DNA of 48,639 nucleotides from an uncultured Eubacteriales bacterium (GTDB taxonomy: Bacteria > Bacillota > Clostridia > Lachnospirales > Lachnospiraceae): NCBI GenBank assembly GCA_900314845.1, contig OMWV01000058.1:1-48639 (forward strand), written 5' to 3'. A program made the position numbers and the translations under genes. Below, one piece after another: positions 24,123-33,008 of the stretch. Position 1 is the stretch's first letter. Each line of letters opens with the position of its first letter. Under the pieces are notes generated by a model, which was not told the origin of the DNA, searched no databases, and saw nothing but the letters and a program-made list of their open reading frames with translations.

Positions 24123-24770
24123 ATGAAATATGTATGCAGCGTTTGCGGATATGTCTACGAGGGAGAGACGCCGCCCGAAAAGTGCCCTCAGTGCAAACAG
24201 ACAGGTACATTCAAGCCTGTCGAGAGCGCAGATAGCAATCCCTATGCAGGGACAAAGACGGAGAAGAATCTTTGGGAAGCATTTGCCGGCGAGTCCATGG
24301 CAAGAAATAAATACACCTACTTTGCCTCCGTTGCGAAAAAGGCCGGCTATGAGCAGATCGCGGCTCTTTTCCTTCACACAGCCGATAATGAGAAGGAGCA
24401 TGCAAAGCTCTGGTTCAAGGCTCTTGGCGGGGTAGGTTCAACAGAGGAGAATCTTCTTCACGCCGCAGAGGGCGAGAACGCCGAGTGGACGGATATGTAT
24501 AAGCGCATGGCTATTGAGGCGGATGAGGAAGGCTTCCACGAACTTGCCGAACAGTTCCGCGGAGTTGCCGCCATAGAAAAGATGCACGAAGAGCGCTACC
24601 GCAAGCTCCTTGCGAACGTAGAGGCCATGGAGGTATTCCAGAAGTCCGGCGTGACGATCTGGGAATGCAGAAACTGCGGCCACATCGTTGTCGGAACAAA
24701 AGCTCCGGACGTATGCCCTGTCTGCAAGCACCCTCAGAGCTACTTCGAAGTACGGGCTGAGAATTACTAA
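24123..24770 (+). CDS. rbr: Rubrerythrin with rubredoxin modules at both ends
   Basis: This 215-residue diiron peroxidase should reduce H2O2 in the cytoplasm. An N-terminal rubredoxin-like module ([12 protein letters not shown], residues 1-35) precedes the four-helix diiron domain (about 45-170), with Glu and His ligands in [26 protein letters not shown] and [11 protein letters not shown] second rubredoxin module ends the chain (CRNCGH, CPVC). Most rubrerythrins have only one such module, at one end or the other. The start is fixed by AGAGGAGG. It is a single-gene unit followed by a strong hairpin. Confidence 0.93.
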   Translation: MKYVCSVCGYVYEGETPPEKCPQCKQTGTFKPVESADSNPYAGTKTEKNLWEAFAGESMARNKYTYFASVAKKAGYEQIAALFLHTADNEKEHAKLWFKALGGVGSTEENLLHAAEGENAEWTDMYKRMAIEADEEGFHELAEQFRGVAAIEKMHEERYRKLLANVEAMEVFQKSGVTIWECRNCGHIVVGTKAPDVCPVCKHPQSYFEVRAENY

Positions 24771-24790
24771 ATAAAAAGTACAATCTATGA

Positions 24791-24822
24791 GGCTGGGGCA
24801 CGAAGTGATTCGTGCCCCAGCC
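24791..24822 (+). terminator. Rubrerythrin terminator
   Basis: GGCTGGGGCACGAA and TTCGTGCCCCAGCC form a perfect 14-bp stem with a 4-nt loop, starting 20 nt after the stop. The following sequence is only moderately T-rich. Confidence 0.75.
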
Positions 24823-24894
24823 CTAATCGTTTATCCTTTTCTGCTTTTCTTTATCGTATGGATCCAGCCAGACAGGGATTGCCGTCCACTCTTA

Positions 24895-25049
24895 TGGGGT
24901 ACAGTTTATTATTTCAAACTTCATGAGATACGTCCATTTTTGACAAAATCCCGTAAATGGACGCAACCCCGCCAGAAGAAAAACTTGTTTGTGGCATATG
25001 TCAGACAAAGGCGGACCTGGGCGGGATTCTGGCGCCCGCCAGAAGAAAT
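24895..25049 (+). repeat. Dispersed mosaic repeat, copy B
   Basis: The order is TGGGGTACA-G-TTTATTA (24895-24911), then inverted-repeat arms TACGTCCA and TGGACGCA (24929-24965), then two tandem copies of GCCAGAAGAA at 24971-24980 and 25038-25047. The copies are 67 nt apart, with GGCGCC just before the second. The stretch GTGGCATATGTCAGACAA inside the unit is nearly identical to the minus-strand copy near 35665. It fills most of the gap between the convergent rubrerythrin and aldo/keto reductase genes. Confidence 0.75.
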
Positions 25050-25054
25050 TTCCC

Positions 25055-25894
25055 TTAGAAATCTACTTCATCCGGATGAAGGCCGGACCATCCAAACTCG
25101 CCCATGGATTCGATCTCTGCCATATCCTCATCTGATATGACAAAATCCATCACATCCCGGTTTTCCAGGATCCTTTTTTCTGTGACAGACTTTGGCAGGG
25201 GCAGAATCTCATTTTGAAGGGCAAAGCGCACACAGAGCTGCGCCACGCTCTTGCCGTAGTGCCCTGCCAGGCGGGCCAGCCTCTCGTCCGAAAGGACTCT
25301 TCCCCTTCCCAGAGGGCTCCATGCTTCTACAAGGATGCCATTGTCCTTGCAAAAGCGTACCGCTTCTTTCTGAAGATATCCCGGATGATACTCTATCTGA
25401 TCGACCATGGGCTTTACCTGGGTCTCCATCAGAGGCTTGAGATGATGAGGCAGAAAGTTCGACACCCCGATGGCCCTTATCTTTCCTGCCAGATACAGCT
25501 CGGTCATCGCTCTCCACGTCTCCAGATTGATCTTATCCGCGTCCGAAAAATGCTTCTGATTCGCGGGCCAGTGGATCAGATACAGGTCCAGATAGTCAAG
25601 CCCCAGATCCGACAGGGTCTTCTCGAAAGCCTTCTTCGTGGATTCATACCCTCTTTTCGTGTTCCACAGCTTGCTGGTGACAAAAATCTGCTCTCTGGGC
25701 AGGCCCGATGCCTTTATGCCCTTCCCGACTCCGGCTTCATTGTAATATGCAGCCGCCGTATCAATATGGGAATAACCGTTTCTCAGGGCGAAAGAGACAA
25801 CATTCTCAGCAGTCTCCCCATCCGGCGTATCCCAGGTTCCCAAGCCGATAGAAGGTATCTTCACACCATTACCAAGCGTAAAATAATCGTACAT
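25055..25894 (-). CDS. Aldo/keto reductase
   Basis: This 279-residue NAD(P)H-dependent reductase is of the AKR5-like/2,5-diketo-gluconate reductase group. Catalytic residues are Asp in HIDTAAAY, the Tyr of that motif, Lys in VTSKLWN and His in YLIHWP. The cofactor tail is PLPKSVTEKRI. The start MYDYF at 25894 has GGAGGG six bases upstream. It is a single-gene unit; the natural carbonyl substrate cannot be told. Confidence 0.92.
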   Translation of the reverse strand: MYDYFTLGNGVKIPSIGLGTWDTPDGETAENVVSFALRNGYSHIDTAAAYYNEAGVGKGIKASGLPREQIFVTSKLWNTKRGYESTKKAFEKTLSDLGLDYLDLYLIHWPANQKHFSDADKINLETWRAMTELYLAGKIRAIGVSNFLPHHLKPLMETQVKPMVDQIEYHPGYLQKEAVRFCKDNGILVEAWSPLGRGRVLSDERLARLAGHYGKSVAQLCVRFALQNEILPLPKSVTEKRILENRDVMDFVISDEDMAEIESMGEFGWSGLHPDEVDF

Positions 25895-26062
25895 TTCATT
25901 CCCTCCATACATTCAATTCTGAGCCCAGTACACACAGAAAATGCCGCTGCATACAAGGAGCTATTTCACAAAATGATCATATTCCTGTCACAAAGAAGCC
26001 TTCTCTCCCGTGTAAAATGTGCCTTGTACCATTGATATTTTAACGGATAAGGAGGCAGGAAT

Positions 26063-28423
26063 ATGGCTATGACAAGAACAGCTGCCTGCGGGGGCAGGAT
26101 AGAGCATATGACTTTAAAGGGAAGAGAAAGGCAGGCGGCCTGGACCAGGGAGAGAGTCCTGTGCCTGGTCTCTCTGATCGGCCTTCTTTTCGCCACAGGA
26201 CTTCTTTATATCATTAACCTGGACGCATCCGGGTACGCCAACCAGTTTTATTCCGCGGCGGCCCAGGCAGGCTCCACAAACTGGTGGTCCTTTTTGTGGG
26301 GGTCTTCTGACGCGGGCAATTCCATAACGGTAGACAAACCGCCCGCCGCCATCTGGCCTATGGCCCTTTCTGTAAAGATTTTCGGTCTGTCCAGCTGGTC
26401 CATTCTGCTGCCCCAGGCTGTCATGGGCGTTCTCTCCACCTGGCTGCTCTACGCGGCAGTCAAAAGGGTCTACGGCCACTGGGCAGGCATCCTGGCCAGC
26501 GCGGCTCTGGCCGTCACCCCCATAGCCTGCCTCATGTTCCGTTTCAACAATCCGGACGCCCTGCTTATGCTCCTGCTTGTCAGCTGCGTATACTGCATTC
26601 TGCGCGCCTGCCAGCTGCCGGACGAGAAAGCGGCAAACCGCAGCCGGACAAAGTGGATGGTCCTGGCAGGAATCGCGATGGGATTTGCCTTCCTGACAAA
26701 ACAGCTGCAGGCATTTCTCATTCTTCCGGGAATCGGCATCGCTTTTCTTCTGGCATCGCCGACAAAATGGTCCCGGAAAATGCTTGATTCTCTGGCGGCC
26801 TTTGGCGCCCTGATCGTTTCCGCCGGCTGGTGGGTCCTGCTGACCGTGATCGTGCCTGCAGACATGCGCCCCTACATAGGCGGCTCCCAGACAAACTCCT
26901 TCCTGGAACTGACATTTTCCTATAACGGGCTGGGGCGGATCACCGGCTCCATGGAAGGGGCGGTCCTGCCCGGCGCTTCCCAGACGACGACCATAGCAAA
27001 AGGCCAGTCCGGCATGTGGGGGCAGACAGGCATCACCCGCCTCTTTGACGGGGTCTGGGGAACCCAGTGGTCCTGGATCGCCATACCGGCTCTGGCCGGC
27101 ATTGTCATAGGGCTTTTGACTGCCGGCCGCGGCTGGCGGTCAAATATGAAGCGGGCCAGCATCATCTGCTGGGGCGGCTGGCTCATCACGACCGGCCTTG
27201 TATTTTCCTTTATGGGCGGCACGATCCATCAGTATTACACCGTGGCCCTGGCTCCCGCGGCGGCAGCCCTTTTCGCCATCTGCGTCATAGAGCTGTACCG
27301 GCATAGGGAAAAATTATATGCCCTTATCCTGGCTTCCTGCCTTGCCGCGGCCTCCTGCCTGTGGACGATCGTGCTCCTGCGCCGGTCAAGCCAGATGTCA
27401 GGCCTTGCAGCCGCTGTACCGATTTTGACCGCCGCAGGCCTTGGGCTCATGTGGACTCTGTATCTCAAAAAGAGGAGGCAGAAAAATGCGGCAGATACCC
27501 CGGGTGCTCTCAATCGGGTTTTACCTTCCTTGTCTGTGACCCTTCTGGCTGCCTCTATCCTCCTGGCCCCGACCGCTTATTCCATCTACACCGCCTCGAT
27601 CGGCCACACCGGCTCTATCGTAACAGCCGGCCCCTCCGTAGAGGGAACTCGTTCGATGGGCGGCCGCATGAACGGCGGTCCCCAGGGAGGCGGCATGAAC
27701 GGCGGCCCGGGCGGGTCCCAGGGAGGCGGCATGAACGGCACCCCCGGCGGGTTCCAGGGAGGCGGCATGAACGGCACCCCCGGCGGGTCCCAGGGCGGCG
27801 GCCAGCAGGGAACTCAGAACGGGGGCCAGAATGGATCCCAGAGCAATAGTTCTAACGGGGCTCAGAATTTCGGACCCAACTCAGGCCAGAATGGCGCCCC
27901 GATCATATCTCAGTATGGAAGCCAAGGCAAGACCCAGCAGGGCGGCCAGAGCATGCAGGGCGGCCAGAGGGGCCAGGGCGGCGGCAGCCTGCTGGACGGC
28001 AGCGGCAATGTTTCCGATGAGCTTGTCGAGGCTCTGCAGAGCGGCGCGTCCGATTACAGGTGGGCGGCTGCCACAGTTGGATCCCAGAACGCCGCTTCTT
28101 ATCAGCTGGCATCAGAGTGCTCCGTTATGCCGATCGGCGGCTTCAACGGGTCAGATCCGTCCCCGACTCTCGAACAGTTTAAGGCCTGGGTTAAGGAAGG
28201 GAAGATTCATTACTTTATCGCCTCGGGAAGCTTTGGCGGGACGCAGATCGGCGGATCCGACACGGCATCTCAGATCACATCCTGGGTGGAGGAGAATTAT
28301 TCCGCCCAGACCATCGGCGGCACAACTGTATACGATCTTACGCAGACGTCTCAGTCTGCATCAAAGGAGATGAGAAGATATGACAGCAAAAAGAAGGCCT
28401 TATATTTCCATGAAGCAGCCTGA
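26063..28423 (+). CDS. GT39-family glycosyltransferase (YkcB-like) with Gly/Asn/Gln-rich loop
   Basis: This 786-residue multispanning membrane protein is of the ArnT/PMT superfamily. It would move a sugar from a polyprenyl-phosphate donor to a cell-envelope acceptor. The outer loop after helix 1 has LDASGYANQFY, and ITVDKPPAAIW and NPDALLML follow as family motifs; about twelve helices run to residue 520. Residues 530-660 are a low-complexity GGMNG/GGQNG segment with a 36-base DNA repeat. A compact C-terminal domain (about 665-765) ends the protein as in YkcB relatives. AAGGAGG precedes the ATG. It overlaps the GT2 gene downstream by 44 bases. Confidence 0.88.
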   Translation: MAMTRTAACGGRIEHMTLKGRERQAAWTRERVLCLVSLIGLLFATGLLYIINLDASGYANQFYSAAAQAGSTNWWSFLWGSSDAGNSITVDKPPAAIWPMALSVKIFGLSSWSILLPQAVMGVLSTWLLYAAVKRVYGHWAGILASAALAVTPIACLMFRFNNPDALLMLLLVSCVYCILRACQLPDEKAANRSRTKWMVLAGIAMGFAFLTKQLQAFLILPGIGIAFLLASPTKWSRKMLDSLAAFGALIVSAGWWVLLTVIVPADMRPYIGGSQTNSFLELTFSYNGLGRITGSMEGAVLPGASQTTTIAKGQSGMWGQTGITRLFDGVWGTQWSWIAIPALAGIVIGLLTAGRGWRSNMKRASIICWGGWLITTGLVFSFMGGTIHQYYTVALAPAAAALFAICVIELYRHREKLYALILASCLAAASCLWTIVLLRRSSQMSGLAAAVPILTAAGLGLMWTLYLKKRRQKNAADTPGALNRVLPSLSVTLLAASILLAPTAYSIYTASIGHTGSIVTAGPSVEGTRSMGGRMNGGPQGGGMNGGPGGSQGGGMNGTPGGFQGGGMNGTPGGSQGGGQQGTQNGGQNGSQSNSSNGAQNFGPNSGQNGAPIISQYGSQGKTQQGGQSMQGGQRGQGGGSLLDGSGNVSDELVEALQSGASDYRWAAATVGSQNAASYQLASECSVMPIGGFNGSDPSPTLEQFKAWVKEGKIHYFIASGSFGGTQIGGSDTASQITSWVEENYSAQTIGGTTVYDLTQTSQSASKEMRRYDSKKKALYFHEAA
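27683..27800 (+). repeat. 36-base tandem repeat inside the GT39 gene
   Basis: Three full units begin at 27683, 27719 and 27755 with CAGGGAGGCGGCATGAACGG, and a partial fourth begins at 27791. They encode QGGGMNG-x-PGG-x repeats in the outer low-complexity segment. The count probably varies between strains. Confidence 0.85.
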
Positions 28424-29417
28424 GACAGCAAAAGCATGGACGCCCTCTCTCTTGATCGTTGTTCCATGCTACAATGAAGAAGAAGTCCTTGCCCGGTCCG
28501 GGAAAATACTGGCGGATGTGCTGCAGTCCATGCAGGCTGGCGGCAAGGTCTCTTCAGCCAGCAAGATCCTTTTCGTCGATGACGGCAGCCAGGATTCCAC
28601 CTGGGATATCATTAATCATCTGCACAAGAGCAGCGAAATATTCGCGGGCATCAGCCTGGCGCACAACGCCGGCCACCAGAATGCCCTGATGGCCGGTCTC
28701 ATGAGGGCTCTTGATGCCGGGTACGACATCACGATTTCCATTGACGCAGACCTGCAGGATGATCCCGGCGTCATGGAAGAAATGGTCGACAAATACCTGC
28801 AGGGAGCCCAGATCGTCTACGGGATCAGAGAAAACCGGGACACAGACACAGCATTTAAGAGAAATACAGCAGCAGCATTTTACCGCATGATGAAAAGGCT
28901 GGGAGTCGAAGAAGAAGAAAACTGCGCCGATTTCCGGCTGATGAGCTATCGCGCCCTTCGAGCGCTCTCTCAGTACCGGGAAAGCAATCTCTATCTGCGC
29001 GGCATCGTGCCCGCCCTTGGCTTTAAGACGGACAGAGTTTACTACAGCCGCAAAGAAAGGACAGCGGGGGAATCAAAATATCCCCTGCCGAAAATGCTCC
29101 ATCTGGCCATGGACGGCCTTACCTCATTTTCCCTCAAACCCATGGAGCTGATCTTGCGGGCGGGGATCCTGTCTCTGGGCGCGTCAGTTCTCGTGCTGGC
29201 AGCCAGCCTGATATGGGGCGTATCCCTTTACAAGGGCTTTATGGCCTTCTCTCTCTGGGCCGCGGCCGGCCTGATCCTTTCGGCCATCGGCATACTGGGC
29301 CAGTATACGGGAAGAACCTATATGGAGGCCAAAAGGCGGCCCCGCTATATCATCGATGAAGAAACAGGGCTGGAAAAGCAGGAAGGAAACATCTTCCATC
29401 TGTCCCAGGCCAGGTAA
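28380..29417 (+). CDS. GT2-family glycosyltransferase (YkcC/DPM1-like)
   Basis: This 345-residue polyprenyl-phosphate glycosyltransferase has an N-terminal GT-A domain with PCYNEEEVL, DDGSQDST and DADLQDDP, and two C-terminal membrane helices (residues about 255-315). It should load a sugar from a nucleotide donor onto polyprenyl phosphate, giving the donor used by the GT39 protein of the preceding gene. AGGAGATG lies before ATG. The two genes overlap and form an operon. Confidence 0.92.
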   Translation: MTAKRRPYISMKQPETAKAWTPSLLIVVPCYNEEEVLARSGKILADVLQSMQAGGKVSSASKILFVDDGSQDSTWDIINHLHKSSEIFAGISLAHNAGHQNALMAGLMRALDAGYDITISIDADLQDDPGVMEEMVDKYLQGAQIVYGIRENRDTDTAFKRNTAAAFYRMMKRLGVEEEENCADFRLMSYRALRALSQYRESNLYLRGIVPALGFKTDRVYYSRKERTAGESKYPLPKMLHLAMDGLTSFSLKPMELILRAGILSLGASVLVLAASLIWGVSLYKGFMAFSLWAAAGLILSAIGILGQYTGRTYMEAKRRPRYIIDEETGLEKQEGNIFHLSQAR

Positions 29418-29431
29418 TACAATAATTTTTG

Positions 29432-29470
29432 CAGCCAAGGGGCTGCCGCAGCCGCGGCAGCCCTGCTTGA
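29432..29470. terminator. GC-rich terminator after the glycosyltransferase operon
   Basis: AAGGGGCTGCCGC and GCGGCAGCCCTGCTT pair around a short loop. The minus strand is followed by an AT-rich stretch, so it may work in both directions. A second GC-rich hairpin (GGCGGCC...GGCCGCC) lies near 29529-29554. Confidence 0.55.
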
Positions 29471-29588
29471 TTTCATCTGGCAGGCGCCGGAATCCCCCCA
29501 TCGCCGGCTTACAGCCCATAAAATCGGGCGGCCCGCCGCATCCGGCGAGGCCGCCCTCAAAGTTTGTCATAAAGGCTTATGATAAAAG

Positions 29589-31016
29589 TCAGGCATTGTC
29601 CTCCTTCAGGAAAATATAATCCGTCGTCCCCAGGATCTTCTTGCCCTTAAGCTGGGCGTATAAGGCGAGAAGGGAGAGGGCGGCGCCTGCCGCGCCGGAG
29701 TACAGACCGGTGTAGGTTTCCACAAGGCTCGGGATCTTCCTCGTCCATGCGGCATACCATCTCCTGCCCTGCTCATCCTTAAAGGAATCGCCGATGAGCT
29801 TGGCCGCTGTAAGCTCGGCCTGCTTCAGATAAAACTCATCACCCGTAAACTGATAGGATTTTACAAAATGCAGGAGGACGCCCGGGGCTCCGCAGCAGAG
29901 GCAGTAGCTGTTCCAGTATCCGGGTGTGTGCCTGAGCGGGGCGCCCATCTTCGTGATGCCCCCTGTCAGAAGCTTATACCATTCCAGGTATTTTTCATCC
30001 TTTGTAAGCTCGTAGAATTTCCTGTAAAAGATCGTGGATCCCACAGGTCCATGGCAGAAGCTCAGATAATAAAATTCATCAAAGCTTCCCTTCTCGGGGC
30101 TGTAAAGGTAGGGAAGAAGAGCTCCCTCCTCATCGCCAACCGCGATCTGAGATAAGAACTGAAATGCCTTCTGGGCCTTGTCAAGATAAGCCTGCTTCCC
30201 CGTCTCCTCGTAAAGCAGGAGATTCAGGTAAGCCTGACCCGATGTCCCATGGGCAAAATTCGGGAAAACGTCGCCCTTAGACCAGCCCACCTTGGACAGA
30301 TCCAGAAGCTCCCAGTAGATCCCGCCCTTATCACTCTCATGGATCATAGAATCACTGTGCCGGATCAGCCTCTCGGCCGTGTCAAGATATTTCCCGTCGC
30401 TCGTCTTTCTGTAAGCGTACAGGAGGCTGAAGACAAAGCTTCCGTCGGACATAAGATCCGCCGCGTCTGTCAGATAAAGGCCGCCCTGACCGTCATCCTT
30501 GAGGACGCTGATCAAGTCATCCTGCGTCTTCAGGAAGAACTGAGCGTATTTTTCCTGACCTGTCTTCTCGTACAGGAGCCGGGCAAAAAGCCCTTCCCCC
30601 GCGGGTCCTGCGTACATGCTGGTCCCCCAGCCCTTGACCGGCCACACTCCGCCGGCCTCGCCGTCAAGGATATTTTTATAAAATTCTGTCCCATTATAGC
30701 TTGCGATGATATAATCTGCCGCTTCCCTGGCCCGGGTCAGATAAGACTCGTCACCGGTCACATCATACAGCTCCAGGTAGAAGAGGCCAATGCCCGCGCT
30801 GCCCGCGTAGATGCCCTTCCGGGTCAGGATCAGGTCATCATCATAATCCTTACCCGGCTCGGGGCTCTGCTTCCAGTATGTCCCGTCCGGGCTCTTTACG
30901 GCATAATGATCCAGATATTCTACAACCTCTTTTATGCTCTCAAGAAGGATCTCTTCATTCAGCTGGGGCACCTTGAGGGGAGCCTTGATCGTTATCTTTG
31001 GAAATGCTTCTGCCAT
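29589..31016 (-). CDS. LanC-like (lanthionine synthetase C-like) protein
   Basis: This 475-residue protein has an alpha/alpha barrel with the repeated G-x-x-G segments of the LanC family (YAGSAGIGL, YAGPAGEGL, AHGTSGQAY, CHGPVGSTI, CCGAPGVLL, YSGAAGAAL). The catalytic-type His256 lies in AHG. The expected zinc ligands are Cys321 and the pair Cys374-Cys375, where LanC enzymes have Cys-His, so the site would be all cysteine. It would add thiols to dehydro-amino acids or similar acceptors. No lanthipeptide dehydratase is nearby. It sits 15 bases after cysK in an SDR-cysK operon, so a link to cysteine or thiol chemistry is inferred. AAGGAGG supports the start. Confidence 0.82.
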   Translation of the reverse strand: MAEAFPKITIKAPLKVPQLNEEILLESIKEVVEYLDHYAVKSPDGTYWKQSPEPGKDYDDDLILTRKGIYAGSAGIGLFYLELYDVTGDESYLTRAREAADYIIASYNGTEFYKNILDGEAGGVWPVKGWGTSMYAGPAGEGLFARLLYEKTGQEKYAQFFLKTQDDLISVLKDDGQGGLYLTDAADLMSDGSFVFSLLYAYRKTSDGKYLDTAERLIRHSDSMIHESDKGGIYWELLDLSKVGWSKGDVFPNFAHGTSGQAYLNLLLYEETGKQAYLDKAQKAFQFLSQIAVGDEEGALLPYLYSPEKGSFDEFYYLSFCHGPVGSTIFYRKFYELTKDEKYLEWYKLLTGGITKMGAPLRHTPGYWNSYCLCCGAPGVLLHFVKSYQFTGDEFYLKQAELTAAKLIGDSFKDEQGRRWYAAWTRKIPSLVETYTGLYSGAAGAALSLLALYAQLKGKKILGTTDYIFLKEDNA

Positions 31017-31031
31017 CGCTTCTGCCCCTCC

Positions 31032-32033
31032 TTACTTATTTCTCTTAAAAAGATCGGTTGACAGGTACTTGTAGCCGTTATCCGGGAATATCACGACGAT
31101 GTTCTTGCCCTCGGCCTCCGGCCTCTCGGCGATCCGCCTGCCCGCTGTAAGGGCCGCCGCTGCCGATGTCCCCAGGAAAAGCCCGTCCGTCTGGATCACA
31201 TCCTGGGCAGTCTCGTAGGCATCCTCCGCCTTGACATCTATGATCTCATCGAAATGGAAGCCATTATTCAGGTTTGTCCGGATCAGGGTAGGGATCAAAC
31301 TCTCATCCACATTTCCCACCGGAAGCGTTCCATCAATTATTTTCCCTGTAAAATCCGGGCTGTCCGGCCTGGAGGAGGGAGCCGCCTGCACGCCGATAAT
31401 CTTCACATCAGGATTCTTCTCTCTCAGATACCTTCCGACACCGACCAGGGTACCGGCCGTTCCGCCCAGAGCGACGAAATAGTCTACCTTTCCGTCTGTA
31501 TCTCTCCAGATCTCAGGGCCCGTTGTCTTGTAATGGGTCTCCTGGTTGACCTCATTCTGCGTCTGGCTTACATAATAAGCATTTTCCTTTTCATCTGCCA
31601 CCCGCTGCAGGCCTGCGATCAGGTCGTCGAGCACAAGACCTGTCTTTTCAAAATCCTTGACCTCGTCCAGATCATAGAGGGTCTTCACGTCAAGGCCAAA
31701 GGCATCATAGACCTGCTGGCGCTCCTTTGTGGTGCCGGGCTCCAGGTAAAGATCCAGCTGCAGCTTATGGACAGCACACACAGTCGCCAGAGAAATGCCT
31801 GTGTTGCCGGACGTGCAGTCAACGATCGTGCCGCCCTCGGACACCTTGCCCCTGGCAATTCCATCCTCCACAAGACTCTTGGCGATCCTGTCCTTCACGG
31901 ATCCTGACGGGTTTAAAAACTCAAGCTTCCCGATCAGTCTCCCCTTGAGATGATGCTTCTCCTCATAATTTGTCACTTCCACAAGCGGCGTATTTCCCAC
32001 AAGCTCAAGAACGGATTTATGTATATTGGCCAT
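31032..32033 (-). CDS. cysK: Cysteine synthase (O-acetylserine sulfhydrylase)
   Basis: This 333-residue PLP enzyme of the CysK/CBS group would make cysteine from O-acetylserine and sulfide. The Schiff-base Lys is in SGSVKDRIAK, the substrate loop is TSGNTG and the phosphate loop is GGTAGT. The start MANIHKSV at 32033 is fixed by GGGAGGG nine bases upstream; a longer reading overlapping the SDR gene lacks family similarity. It lies between the SDR and LanC-like genes in one operon. Confidence 0.92.
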   Translation of the reverse strand: MANIHKSVLELVGNTPLVEVTNYEEKHHLKGRLIGKLEFLNPSGSVKDRIAKSLVEDGIARGKVSEGGTIVDCTSGNTGISLATVCAVHKLQLDLYLEPGTTKERQQVYDAFGLDVKTLYDLDEVKDFEKTGLVLDDLIAGLQRVADEKENAYYVSQTQNEVNQETHYKTTGPEIWRDTDGKVDYFVALGGTAGTLVGVGRYLREKNPDVKIIGVQAAPSSRPDSPDFTGKIIDGTLPVGNVDESLIPTLIRTNLNNGFHFDEIIDVKAEDAYETAQDVIQTDGLFLGTSAAAALTAGRRIAERPEAEGKNIVVIFPDNGYKYLSTDLFKRNK

Positions 32034-32052
32034 AGTATTTTCCCTCCCTCTG

Positions 32053-32844
32053 TCAGTCTTCGTTATAAAGACTCTTCGTATTGTCATCCTTGGTGATCGT
32101 GTAGCCTGCGTCAACCGGAAGCTTTACGCCTGTGATGGCGCTTGCCTCATCGCTGGCCAGGAAAAATACTGCATTTGCGATCTCCTCCGGCTCTATCCAT
32201 TTGTGCAGAACGGTACGGTCCTGCTGGATCTGGCGGATCCTGGGATCAGCGTAATCATACTTTAAAGCCATCTCCGTCTTCGTGCAGCCCGGCGCCACGG
32301 AATTCACTCTTATACCGTATTTGCCGAGATGGAAGGCAGCTGTCCTCGTCAGCCCGTCAACCGCGGCCTTTGAGATCTCATAACCGAAGGGCGACCACTC
32401 CGCCACCGTGGCTACAAAACTGGAAACATTGATGATGGAGCCGGGGATCTTCTTTTCCACAAATACTTTCGCCACATGCTGGATCAGATAGACAGAGCCC
32501 CAGAGGTTGACTTCCTCCGCCTGCCTGATCTGATCCGGATCAAAGTCCAGCAGAGTCGGGCGGTGGCCGGTGATGCCCGCGTTGTTAAAGAGGACATCTA
32601 TGCGGCCGTATTTGCGGACGATATCCGCCACAACTTCCTGGCCCTGTTTATAATTCACGACGTCAAGCTCATAGGCGTCTGTCTCATATCCCTCATCGGC
32701 GATCTTCTTCGCCGCTTCTTCTACCTGCTCCTTGTGGATGTCTGTGAGGATGACACGATATCCTCCCCTGGCAAATCTCTTTGCCGTCGCGAATCCGATT
32801 CCCTGTGCTGCTCCTGTGATGATTACAACCTTTTTCTCACTCAT
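32053..32844 (-). CDS. Short-chain dehydrogenase/reductase
   Basis: This 263-residue classical SDR has the NAD(P) motif TGAAQGIG, NNAG and the catalytic Ser of INVSSF with Tyr-Lys of YEISK. It resembles many annotated 3-oxoacyl reductase or glucose dehydrogenase-like proteins; the substrate is unknown. AAAGGA precedes the ATG. It is the first gene after a 334-nt leader that carries a Cys-rich ORF, and is followed 19 bases later by cysK. Confidence 0.92.
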   Translation of the reverse strand: MSEKKVVIITGAAQGIGFATAKRFARGGYRVILTDIHKEQVEEAAKKIADEGYETDAYELDVVNYKQGQEVVADIVRKYGRIDVLFNNAGITGHRPTLLDFDPDQIRQAEEVNLWGSVYLIQHVAKVFVEKKIPGSIINVSSFVATVAEWSPFGYEISKAAVDGLTRTAAFHLGKYGIRVNSVAPGCTKTEMALKYDYADPRIRQIQQDRTVLHKWIEPEEIANAVFFLASDEASAITGVKLPVDAGYTITKDDNTKSLYNED

Positions 32845-32896
32845 TTATTATCTATTCCTTTCTTCTGATCATCTAATTTTCAAAACGGGATGCCTC

Positions 32897-32941
32897 CCTC
32901 CGGGCCTTATCCTGCAAATGAGCAATGAAAAAGCCCGGAGG
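32897..32941 (-). promoter_or_regulatory. Alternative stem in the SDR-cysK leader (antiterminator-like)
   Basis: CCTCCGGGC (32933-32941) can pair with GCCCGGAGG (32897-32905), a 9-bp stem with a 27-nt loop and no U-tract. The same CCTCCGG segment can instead pair upstream to form the U-tailed hairpin at 32928-32961. The two structures exclude each other. Confidence 0.45.
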
Positions 32942-32961
32942 CTGTAATAAAGCTCCCCGGC
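32928..32961 (-). terminator. Possible attenuator hairpin in the SDR-cysK leader
   Basis: On the minus strand GCCGGGG pairs with CTCCGGGC around AGCTTTATTACAGC and is followed by TTTTTC. The stem is about 6 bp with a G-U pair, so it is weak on its own. It overlaps the alternative stem at 32897-32941. Confidence 0.4.
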
Positions 32962-33008
32962 AAATGACTTCTTGTTTCTGCGGCAGTCCTTATAAAAGAT
33001 AACGGAAC

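Noticed and set aside
24787-25140. 117-codon plus-strand frame in the rubrerythrin/aldo-keto reductase gap
   Set aside because: It runs through the terminator, the dispersed repeat and the end of the reductase gene and has no coding features of its own.
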